In this document: piece by piece, positions 56,518 through 64,000 of the stretch
Layout: each line of letters opens with the position of its first letter
Numbering within the stretch: the first letter of the stretch is position 1
DNA from: Cryptomeria japonica
Lineage: Eukaryota; Streptophyta; Pinopsida; Cupressales; Cupressaceae
Direction: 5' to 3'
DNA length: 64,000 bases
Assembly (NCBI RefSeq): GCF_030272615.1
Contig: NC_081414.1
Span: 54,244,636-54,308,635 of the forward strand
The notes under the pieces: generated by a model
Seen by the model: the letters and a program-made list of their open reading frames with translations, nothing else
Told to the model about the DNA's origin: nothing
Database searches by the model: none
Translations under genes and position numbers: made by a program

Positions 56518-58881
56518 CTACATTTCCTTTAGCACTAGTTTTCCTACTTCATTGCTTACCGGTGGCATCTGTTCCGGAGCCTTTAGCTCTGTCGGTTTTT
56601 CTGTTTGTGCCTCAGATTCCATCTTTTTCCCTATATCCTCTACCGGTTGCTCTGTATCTCCTGTTACCAGAGGCTCTTTAGCCATATCTGATTTTTCACT
56701 TGTGTCTTTATCAACTATTATGTTGATCTTTTGGGTATCAACATTTACAGTGTATAGGACTTCAGGATTTGTATTGTTGTCCTTTGCATCCATGCTTTCA
56801 GCTGCCAGTTGGTTTTCAGGGATTGTAATTGTTACAGGTGGAGGTAGGTTATCTTTAACCTTTATGCTTGGAGGTCCACCAATTTTTCCTTTCCCTTTTT
56901 CCTTATCCTTCTGATATACCTTAATAGGCTTGGGATTCCTATATTCTTCTTGCTTCTCTTTTTCAACCAAAAATATGTCCCAACCATCTTCTATTTCCTT
57001 TGAAACTTCTGTAACTCTACCTACCATTAGTGAAATATGTCGGTGTGTAGTGGAAAAAACTATCCAGTTAGCCTGAGCTATCAGATCATCAATTTCCTTT
57101 GGGGAGTTTACTGGATATACAGCAAGTAGTTTTTCTATTTTTATTTTCTTGTCTAGTTCAATTACTCCTTGCCTTCTGGCCTCAAGTCTTTTGTATAAGT
57201 CATCAGGAATTTCATTTATGACTTCCATCAAAAAAATTTTGAACATGTCCATGTGTAATATTACACTCTCCTCAACTTGCCCTTTCTCATCAACCGATAG
57301 GGTGTCATAAATTTTCCCTATGTTCTTTAGTTTTCCTTCCTCTGTGATCTCATTTAACAAAATGTCTAGAGGTACCAAGTCAATTTTTGCCTTTTTCTTT
57401 TTCTTAGGAGTCAACTTCTTTTTAGGTGTGACCTTTTTGACCAGAGATCTCACAGCTTGTTGCTTCTGCCTTGTCCTTCTAGGTGAAGGACTGGTTGCCA
57501 GTGAGGGATCTCTTTTCCTAACAACTCTTTTAAAGGTTGTTGGCATGTCTCCTTCTAAAGAAGTACCTACCAGTGATAGATGAGCTTCAGGTTGTAGGGC
57601 TGCCAACTCATCTTCAGTTATGCCGGTTTTCTTTAATACATCTTCCTTAATGGCTTTTGCTTGTCTGGATCCTTTTGTCACAAATGCCTCTACCTTCTTC
57701 ACTCTTTTCTTGGACTGTATTTGTTTTTCTATTGTTTCAGCACTACCAAATGCTTCCTCCTTAGGTTCATTGGGGACTTCCAGAAGTGCTTTGGCATAAG
57801 TTTCAACTATGTGGTCATCTATCTCATAGCCCATTTTTGTTACCCAGATTGTCCTTGGGATGACTGCTTCCATCCATATTTCATCCTTTTTGATAACAAA
57901 GCATATATCATCTTTGTATTTATCTACAATTTCTTGAGATAACCTTGTCCTTTTCTTCATTTTTGTCTTTAGTGCTTGGAAAAAGTCATGAATGTTGTTT
58001 TCCTTATTCTCACCCATGGTAATGAATAGTTCTATCAGTTGTTTTCCTACCAGTATGTCATATCCAATTTCTTTATATCCTATACCGGGAACTTGTTTTT
58101 TTATATGAAGCATTAGACACACTAACAGATTTCCAAATCTGAAGGTTCCTTTCTTATCCTTCTTTATCTTTCCAAGGTTGTCTATCAGTTCATCCTTTAA
58201 CCATTCACAGATGTCAATTTTTGCACTGTCTGTTATCATATCACAAGCACTCTTAATGCATAAACTTGAAACTGAGTTAAGTCTATTGGCATGAGTGGCT
58301 TTGTAACCTAATATCATACTTATGAATCTCACATTTGTATCCTTTACATCATTAACCCTTAAAGATCTTTTATCAAATGTTGCACCTGTTAGGTTTATGA
58401 CTAAATCATTTGAAACTTTCTTGTTTTTGTCTGGTCTTTTACTGGTGGCTGGTAACCCTATGATAGCCTTTACTACTTGCTTGGTGATCTTATGAATTGC
58501 ATCTAACCAGAAAAATTCTCCGTGAACTCTGCTTAACACTATCCTAATCACATCCTTAGGAAATTCAGGAATGCTAAGGATTTCTATGAATCCTAGGGTT
58601 TCAATGATTTTGTGTTCAGCTTTGACATTGTCGGTATCATCACATATCTCAGTTTTGTACATGGTTTTGATTTCCTCATCTCCGAACTCTTCAATATTGC
58701 AGTGAATATACATTCTAGGGTCTTCAGCATATACAACACCTTTAGGGATTTGAGAAAGTGCACCTAAGGTATCATCCTTCTTTGCTATTTTGGGGACCAA
58801 CTGAAATATGGGCCTAGGTCTTTTAATTACTTCCACAATAGTAGGGTTCGCTATGTATTCAATTGCAGAGGTGGATGCCAT
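56518..58881 (-). CDS. Uncharacterised 787-residue protein encoded by element D
   Basis: This is the only long uninterrupted frame in the window. I recognise no enzyme motif. The N-terminal 300 or so residues look globular: FQLVPKIAKKDDTLGALSQI, RIVLSRVHGEFFWLDAIHKI, VKAIIGLPATSKRPDKNKK, SMILGYKATHANRLN and RFGNLLVCLMLHIKKQVPGI. Residues around 410-500 are strongly basic (VRKRDPSLATSPSPRRTRQK, then TPKKKLTPKKKKKAK), like a nuclear-localisation or nucleic-acid-binding segment. The C-terminal third is Lys/Glu-rich and Pro-rich, with a possible coiled coil. The layout (globular N-part, basic middle, helical C-part) recalls the extra ORF of the Gypsy/Tat element, but residue similarity is not clear by eye. 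The ATG at 58881 is the first in frame and follows a TATA box by 138 bases. A capsid-like, captured or element-specific function are all possible. Confidence 0.75.
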   Translation of the reverse strand: MASTSAIEYIANPTIVEVIKRPRPIFQLVPKIAKKDDTLGALSQIPKGVVYAEDPRMYIHCNIEEFGDEEIKTMYKTEICDDTDNVKAEHKIIETLGFIEILSIPEFPKDVIRIVLSRVHGEFFWLDAIHKITKQVVKAIIGLPATSKRPDKNKKVSNDLVINLTGATFDKRSLRVNDVKDTNVRFISMILGYKATHANRLNSVSSLCIKSACDMITDSAKIDICEWLKDELIDNLGKIKKDKKGTFRFGNLLVCLMLHIKKQVPGIGYKEIGYDILVGKQLIELFITMGENKENNIHDFFQALKTKMKKRTRLSQEIVDKYKDDICFVIKKDEIWMEAVIPRTIWVTKMGYEIDDHIVETYAKALLEVPNEPKEEAFGSAETIEKQIQSKKRVKKVEAFVTKGSRQAKAIKEDVLKKTGITEDELAALQPEAHLSLVGTSLEGDMPTTFKRVVRKRDPSLATSPSPRRTRQKQQAVRSLVKKVTPKKKLTPKKKKKAKIDLVPLDILLNEITEEGKLKNIGKIYDTLSVDEKGQVEESVILHMDMFKIFLMEVINEIPDDLYKRLEARRQGVIELDKKIKIEKLLAVYPVNSPKEIDDLIAQANWIVFSTTHRHISLMVGRVTEVSKEIEDGWDIFLVEKEKQEEYRNPKPIKVYQKDKEKGKGKIGGPPSIKVKDNLPPPVTITIPENQLAAESMDAKDNNTNPEVLYTVNVDTQKINIIVDKDTSEKSDMAKEPLVTGDTEQPVEDIGKKMESEAQTEKPTELKAPEQMPPVSNEVGKLVLKEM

Positions 58882-59018
58882 GATAAAATACCTTTTTTTG
58901 TCTTGGATGGATGATTGCTTGGAGTGTGCTTTCTTCTTGCTCGAAATGCCTTAGCTCGGAAATCTTCGCGCTCTCTAAAAGTTTGAAATCATGGTGAAAT
59001 GAAATTGAGCCAAAACCT

Positions 59019-59027
59019 TATTTTATA
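59019..59027 (-). promoter_or_regulatory. TATA box upstream of the 787-codon ORF
   Basis: In minus orientation TATAAAATA lies 138 bases before the ATG at 58881, inside the retrotransposon and away from both LTRs. A start about 30 bases downstream would give a leader of roughly 100-110 nt. This suggests that the ORF has its own promoter. TATA-like words are frequent in AT-rich DNA, so the call is tentative. Confidence 0.4.
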
Positions 59028-59357
59028 AAGTCTTTTTCGCTATCTACCACATTAATTGCATGCCAGTGAAGTATTCACTTAACTTTATTTTCCGATAATA
59101 AGTGATTTTCAACTTCTTTTCTCTAACCGAGGGAATAATAGCACATGCGTCATTAGATTGCCAAACCCTCAAGACAATTTTCTTCAATTAGATGAAGAGA
59201 TTCCTACCGGTGGAGCACTGCTCTGTCTTGCTGGTGAGGCATCACTCTATCTTGCCAGTGGAGCATTTGTTGGTTCTACCGGTGGAGGAGTATTCCCAGT
59301 ATTTAGATCAGCTTTTCTAATCCATTTCTTTGAGAATTCTTGCTTAACCTCTTAAAC

Positions 59358-60368
59358 TTTTTCTTTACCTTTCAAGCTAGCACTTTTGTTGTCTATCGAT
59401 GTACCTTTACTTCTACAAAATTTAGCAATATGCCCAATCTTGTTACATGCATAACAAGTTACATTATTTTTCTGAATAGCTTTCCCATAACCTATGCCAA
59501 TTTGTGTTCTTCATTGATTAGATAGATGTCCAAATCTTCCACAAATATAACATCTCACATTCATTCTGCAGTTTTCAGAGTTATGACCAACTTTGTTGCA
59601 TTTGGAGCATTGACCAGTGGGTGGATTGATATTCTGATAATTCCTAGATCTACATTCATTTGCCCTATGACCATATTTATTACAGTTAAAGCATTTTCCA
59701 TTGAATTTATAAGTATTAGGTGGTCTTACTAGTTTGTTGTGATCCTGAGTATTTGAAGTACCGGAGCTTTCTCCAACTTCAAATCAAATTCCAAAAGTGT
59801 CACCTTTGGGTTTTTGATTCCTCAATAAGGTACCAAGTTCTTCTGAGCTTTTCTTGAATTTTTCTTTATGTTGATTTGCAGTTTCCAATTCCCTTTCCAA
59901 GATTTCTTTTTGTCTCATTAGTTCATTTGAGTCATTCTGAGTATGCATCAGATCTGTCTTCAACATGTCATTTTCATAGCTAAGTCTTTTGTTCTCATTT
60001 GCTGCATAACTTAGTCTTCTGGTCAATTCTTCTTCATTTTTCTTTCTGTCCTCAATCTCTTTGCAAAATCTCATAGTCATATCCTGCATTTCATTTTTTG
60101 TTGTCATGATCTCTTGTTTCAACTGGCTTATCATATCATTAAGTGATTCCTTTTCATCATTCTCATTTTGCAATTTTTCACAAAGTTCTCTTCTCTTATT
60201 TCTTGTAACAGTAAGATTTTCTTGAAGTGCCTGAATGATATCCTGAGCTACTCTTAAATCATCTTTTAATTTGATATTTTTCAACTTCTTTGCATCATAG
60301 TCAGTAAGAGCTCCTTCAAGTTGCTTCATTAGATTTTTCATCTTTACCAGTGTCAAGATCTTCCTCAA
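59358..60368 (-). pseudogene. Element D gag-like gene with coiled coil and four zinc knuckles
   Basis: From 60368 the frame reads MRKILTLVKMKNLMKQLEGA, then about 170 residues of heptad-like Leu/Lys/Glu sequence (VAQDIIQALQENLTVTRNKR, MISQLKQEIMTTKNEMQDM, ELMRQKEILERELETANQHK), a clear coiled coil. After a stop at 59784 come four CCHC knuckles: CFNCNKYGHRANEC (about 59692-59651), CSKCNKVGHNSENC (about 59608-59567), CYICGRFGHLSNQ with the last Cys lost to a stop (about 59551-59512), and CYACNKIGHIAKFC (about 59455-59414). The N-terminal capsid domain of Copia Gag is absent. The protein would bind nucleic acid and oligomerise. Stops at 59784 and in the third knuckle suggest decay. It starts soon after the primer site, in the position of gag. 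Confidence 0.8.
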
Positions 60369-60398
60369 GCTATTAGGCTTCTAAAAATAGAGGACCAA

Positions 60399-60410
60399 GC
60401 TCTGATACCA
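60399..60410 (-). other. Element D primer binding site
   Basis: In minus orientation TGGTATCAGAGC follows the 5' LTR by two bases, identical to the Copia-C site. Confidence 0.92.
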
Positions 60411-60412
60411 AT

Positions 60413-61221
60413 TGTTTGGGTTCCCATAGATACTGAGAGGGGGGGGTGAATCAGTATCTAACTGGTATTCAAATTTTCTTAAGTTAAAACATGCAGAACA
60501 TAAAGTAGCAGTATACCGGTATGCAAGAATTAATGTAATAAACAGAATCAAAAACATCCACATGAAAAGAACACCATAACACAAGATGTTTAATGAGGAA
60601 AACCGGTGTGGGAAAAACCTCGGTGGGATTTGTGACCCACAATATTCACTTACTGGCCAATAAGAGAATATTACTTACAATAGGGGCCTGCACATGCAGG
60701 AAGGCCAATTGCTTAGAGCTCACTGCTCAATGAGAAGTCACACTAACTTACAATGAGGATTATACTAATCCAATGATCTGTACTGCTTTACAATAGCATC
60801 TCCAATGCTAGATTCAGTACTAGTTCTAACTCTATTCTTTACATATACCCTTGACCTATAATTTGCACATTAGGCCTGCCTAATAATTTTCTTTTTGTTC
60901 ACTTCCTTACACTCTCAAATGTCTACAATGATCTCTTTTATATACAAGAGTCATTTTACAATTTGCCAAGTCGGCTTACAATAATAATCAAAATATTACA
61001 TATCAAAAATCCTGTCGGCCTCTGTGCCGGTATACATCTTTTCTTCTATGCCAGTGTCGGTGCCAGTGTAGAGTGATCTTGTTGATGTCGGTGCACTGTC
61101 TTGCTTGAATAATGCTTTGTCGGTATGATGTCTTGCCGGTGCCATAGGATTGCAAGGTTGCCATCAATGACAAAACCTTCAATCACACACAATGTCTCAT
61201 TGGAGTGTCCATATGCCAACA
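60413..61221 (-). repeat. Element D 5' LTR
   Basis: 809 bp, reading TGTTTGGGTTCCC on the left and CATATGCCAACA on the right, followed by the target duplication GTGTA. About a dozen differences from the other LTR are visible over the first 250 bases, fewer afterwards. The hairpin segment GGGGCCTGCACATGCAGG lies at about 60684-60701. Confidence 0.92.
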
Positions 61222-61226
61222 GTGTA

Positions 61227-61639
61227 ACAGTTCTCTATAAAGAGGATTTTATATATTAGAATTTTCCTAAAACATGTCTCAAAATGATTAAAATACTTGA
61301 ATCAAGGTCAAATACTAGTAATGTGAGATACATGATATGGATGATGACAAAGATGGTTGAGAATAAAGAGAATTTACTTGGATTATGATATACTCCTAAG
61401 TGTAGGGTACTTTTAAAAAATAGATTATACATGATGCAAGAATTTGGTCTTCATCATGGTACTTGTCTAGGGTGTCATAAGAATGGTTTTCACCCATGAC
61501 TAAAAAAATTATGTTTACTTTTCTCTCTTTCCGAGTTTTTATGCAAGACCAAATCCTTTAGGTGTGGATATGTTAAATGATACACAAGATATTTATAAGC
61601 TTTTAAAAATCCTAGCCAAAAAATATAGGACACCAACTA
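61227..61639. other. AT-rich DNA between element D and the tandem array
   Basis: No gene or element boundary is visible. It is the continuation of the stretch left of element D and leads into the CATAATAGG array. Confidence 0.45.
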
Positions 61640-62960
61640 TGGACCTATTATGCAATGTCATGGCATAATAGGACTTATTATACTGTCATGGCATAACAGG
61701 TCCTATTATGCAATGACATGATATAATAGGTCCTATTATGCCATGACATGACATAATAGGTCCATAATTAGTCCTATCATACTAAGTAAACATGTCGAAT
61801 TAGTACTTCAGTGTTGGAGATGAATTAGATGATGAAGTTGGCAATTCGAGAAAATCATGTCATGCCATGGCTTAATAGGTCCTATTATGGACATATTATG
61901 CCATGATGGCATAATAGGTGGACTATTATGCAATGTTGTTTCATAATAGGACCTATTATGCCATCATGGCATAATAGATCCTATTATGCCATGACATGAT
62001 ATAATAGGACCAACTATGGACCTATTATGCAATTTCATGGCATAATAGGTCCATAATTGGTCCTATCATACTAAGTAAACATGTCGAATTAGCATAGTTT
62101 TAGTGTTGGAGATGAATTAGATGATGAAGTTGACTATTCAAGAAAATCATGTCATGTTATGGCTTAATAGGTCCTATTATGGACCTGTTATGCCATGATC
62201 GCATAATAGGTTGACTATTATGCAATGTCATGGTATAATAGGACCTATTATGCCATGACATGATATAATAGGACCAACTATGGACCTATTATGCAATTTC
62301 ATGGCATAATAGGTCCATAATTGGTCCTATCATACTAAGTAAACATGTCGAATTAGCATAGAATTAGTGTTTGAGATGAATTAGATGATGAAGTTGTCAA
62401 TTCGAGAAAATCATGTCATGTTGTGGCTTAATAGGTCCTATTATGGACCTGTTATGCCATGATGGCATAATAGATGGACTATTATGCAATGCCATGGCAT
62501 AATAGGACTTATTATGCCATGATGGCATAATAGGTCCTACTATTCCATGACATGATATAATAGGACCAACTATGGACCTATTATGCAATGTCATAGCATA
62601 ATAGGTCCATAATTGGTCCTATCATACTAAGTAAACATGTCGAATTAGCATAGAATTAGTGTTCGAGATGAATTAGATGATGAAGTTGGAAATTTGAGAA
62701 AATCATGTCATGTTGTGGCTTAATAGGTCCTATTATGGACCTGTTATGCCATGATGGCATAATAGATGGACTATTATGCAATGCCATGGCATAATAGGAC
62801 CTATTATGATTTGATGGCATAATAGGTCCTACTTTTCCATGACATGATATAATAGCACCAACTATGGACCTATTATGCAATTTCATGGCATAATTGAACA
62901 TATTATGTCATCATGGGATAATCTGTCCATAATTAGTCATTTTATCCCATGACATGACAT
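61640..62960. repeat. Tandem array of about 265-290-bp units rich in CATAATAGG inverted repeats
   Basis: The marker ACTAAGTAAACATGTCGAAT recurs at 61780, 62070, 62334 and 62626, giving spacings of about 290, 264 and 292 bases, with a partial fifth unit to about 62960. Each unit contains GAGATGAATTAGATGATGAA, then several copies of CCTATTATG and its complement CATAATAGG spaced 10-25 bases apart. Examples are CCTATTATGCCATGACATG and CATGGCATAATAGGTCC. Hand counting gives about 33 such words in the array. They can fold into many short hairpins. Frames crossing the array are repetition artefacts, not genes. Confidence 0.85.
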
Positions 62961-63660
62961 AATAGGACAACAATAGGACCTTTATGCCATGACATGGCAT
63001 AAACCTAAGCCTAAACTTTGATATCTAAAATTTGAAGAGTAATGTTAATTACTTTTAATGTTATACTAATAGTGGTAACTTTTGTATTGCCTAATGAGGA
63101 TTAAGAACAATTTTTGTACATATGTTCAATTTAAGGAATTGGAATGGTGGCTTTCTAGAAGTGGTTTAATTTTTTCATTTATTGGTTGAAAGGCCCAATA
63201 CCAAAAAAAATAATTCCTAGAAACATTTAACGGTCCTATTATGCCATTTCATTTGGTTTGGTTTGGTTTGTATTTGGTTTTGATTTCCATTTAGTTTCGG
63301 TTTTGTTTTGGTTTTGGTTTTGATTTTGTTTCGGTTTTGTTTTGGTTTTCGTTTTGATTTCCATTTAGTTCCAATTTTGTTTCGATTTGGTTTTTGTTTT
63401 GATGTTTCTGAGATATCTTGTATCTTGTAAATTTGATATTTTGTTTTGTTAACTATCTAGGTTTGGTTTTGATTTGTAAATTTGTTGATTAGAGTTTAGG
63501 GTTAACTATTGAAGAATATTTCAAATCAAAATTAAGAATTTACAAATGTAAAAACAAATTTATTTTTAGGCTACTTAAAAAAAAAACTAAAATAATACCA
63601 AAAAAATCTAAATAATACACAAAAAAATATGAAAATATACAAGAAAATTACAAAATGTGA
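62961..63660. other. AT-rich DNA with a GGTTTTG-rich stretch
   Basis: No gene is recognised. Between about 63245 and 63400 the plus strand is dominated by GGTTTTG, GGTTTG and CGGTTTTG units with occasional GATTTCCATTTAG, a degenerate short tandem repeat. A single CCTATTATGCCAT word at about 63236 links it to the array. Confidence 0.55.
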
Positions 63661-63714
63661 AAATAGATGATTGAATGTGTACCTGGGATAGTGGTGGAGG
63701 CTTGAAATGGAATC

Positions 63715-64000
63715 CATAGCACGGGGGCCCATTTTTGATCTCCTGTTCTCACTTCAGTTCTAGGGTGAAAATGAAAAAATCGCCTTAAAAAAATGGTAAA
63801 ATACGATTTAGAAATGGGGGCCCAAACGGGACCCTGTTTTGTTTAAAAGTGGGCCCTCATTTTAGAACAAAACGAGGCCTTGTTTATTTTCGCTTCGGGC
63901 CCCCGTTACCTTTCATCTCAGGAGCCCAAAGCATAAACGGTCCCCCATTTTTAAATGTGTGTTTTCCAATGCGCAAACTTCTATGAATTTGTGACTCATT
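63715..64000. repeat. Subterminal GGGGCCC/AAAATGGGG motif cluster, right
   Basis: Motifs recur in both orientations: ACGGGGGCCCATTTTTGATC (63721), TTTAGAAATGGGGGCCCA (about 63808), GTGGGCCCTCATTTTAGAAC (about 63850), GGGCCCCCGTTACC (about 63897) and GGTCCCCCATTTTTAAATG (about 63939). They correspond to those at 38105-38215. The window ends before any terminus is reached. Confidence 0.6.

Larger units (their letters stand above)
54656..61221 (-). mobile_element. Element D: non-autonomous LTR retrotransposon carrying a 787-codon ORF
   Basis: A 6,566-bp element on the minus strand with perfect 5-bp target duplications GTGTA (54651-54655 and 61222-61226). Its LTRs (808 and 809 bp) begin TGTTGGCATATGG and end in CCCTAACA or CCCAAACA. 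Primer site, leader (GTCCTCTATTTTTAGAAG, then CTTGAGGAAGATC) and LTR blocks resemble Copia-A, B and C, but coding content differs. It holds a gag-like region, then a long ORF, and no protease, integrase, RT or RNase H that I can find. It must have been mobilised by proteins of another, probably Copia, element. The LTRs differ by a few percent by eye, so insertion is not very recent. Confidence 0.88.
37258..64000. mobile_element. Putative large DNA transposon (right end not seen)
   Basis: Copia-A gag breaks off at 37257 and none of its remaining parts reappear, so another insertion probably starts here. Evidence that 37258-64000 is one unit: (1) GGGGCC/AAAATGGGG palindromic motifs cluster near 38110-38205 and again, in both orientations, near 63720-63950; (2) a transposase-like gene runs inward from the left and a proline-rich gene runs toward it from the right; (3) a hairpin-rich tandem array lies on the right side, as in subterminal regions. 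A chromovirus and element D are nested inside. Neither terminal inverted repeat nor target duplication can be shown, because the right end lies outside the window. The alternative is several unrelated insertions. Confidence 0.4.

Noticed and set aside
62397-62901. Minus-strand frames with repeated HNRS and GPI words
   Set aside because: They follow the tandem array and repeat with its units. No codon-like constraint is visible.
61640-62960. CRISPR-like repeat array
   Set aside because: The units are about 265-290 bp and contain many inverted words. There are no short identical repeats with unique spacers, and the DNA is from a plant nucleus.
63990-64000. GTGACTCATT at the window end as partner of the left end
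   Set aside because: The similarity to the left side is weak and in direct, not inverted, orientation.

Overview
This is plant nuclear DNA, AT-rich, and almost entirely made of nested transposable elements. I found no host housekeeping gene, tRNA, rRNA or CRISPR array. Long-LTR Copia elements, a Tat-type Gypsy element with an archaeal-type RNase H (aRNH), a chromovirus and a remnant of a plant LINE ORF1 (DUF4283) point to intergenic space of a large plant genome. A conifer or other gymnosperm is my guess; the sequence does not prove it.

Left half (4506-37257) is a four-level nest, resolved by target-site duplications (TSDs). Copia-A (5' LTR 4506-5443) has its gag cut at 5800 by a 31.2 kb composite Gypsy/Tat insertion (5801-36959, TSD AAGGT). 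The Gypsy integrase is cut by Copia-B on the minus strand (14163-27354, TSD GTTGG/GTTAG). Copia-B's own LTR is cut by Copia-C on the plus strand (14757-21339, TSD TATAC). The Gypsy insertion is not a normal element. Both outer ends are the U5 end of an LTR, the left 5.2 kb is an inverted copy of the 3' part (extra ORF plus LTR), a complete LTR lies inside, and the aRNH gene is split between the two sides.

Right half (about 37258 to the end) looks like one large, probably DNA-type transposon whose right end is not seen. It carries palindromic GGGGCC/AAAATGGGG motifs near both visible sides, a decayed transposase-like gene (plus strand), a proline-rich second gene (minus strand) and a roughly 290-bp tandem array full of CATAATAGG inverted repeats. 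Its transposase-like gene is interrupted by a chromovirus with chromodomain (40788-48948, TSD GATGT/GATGC). Between the genes and the array lies element D (54656-61221, perfect TSD GTGTA), a non-autonomous LTR retrotransposon on the minus strand. D has Copia-like LTRs, primer site and leader, a gag-like part with a coiled coil and four zinc knuckles, no polymerase or integrase, and an uninterrupted 787-codon ORF of unknown function with its own TATA box.

Apart from that 787-aa ORF, every coding region carries stops, frameshifts or lost catalytic residues, many explicable as C-to-T or G-to-A changes expected in methylated repeats. The best candidates for something new are the inverted double-U5 Gypsy integration, the ORF carried by element D, and the large transposon with hairpin-rich subterminal DNA.
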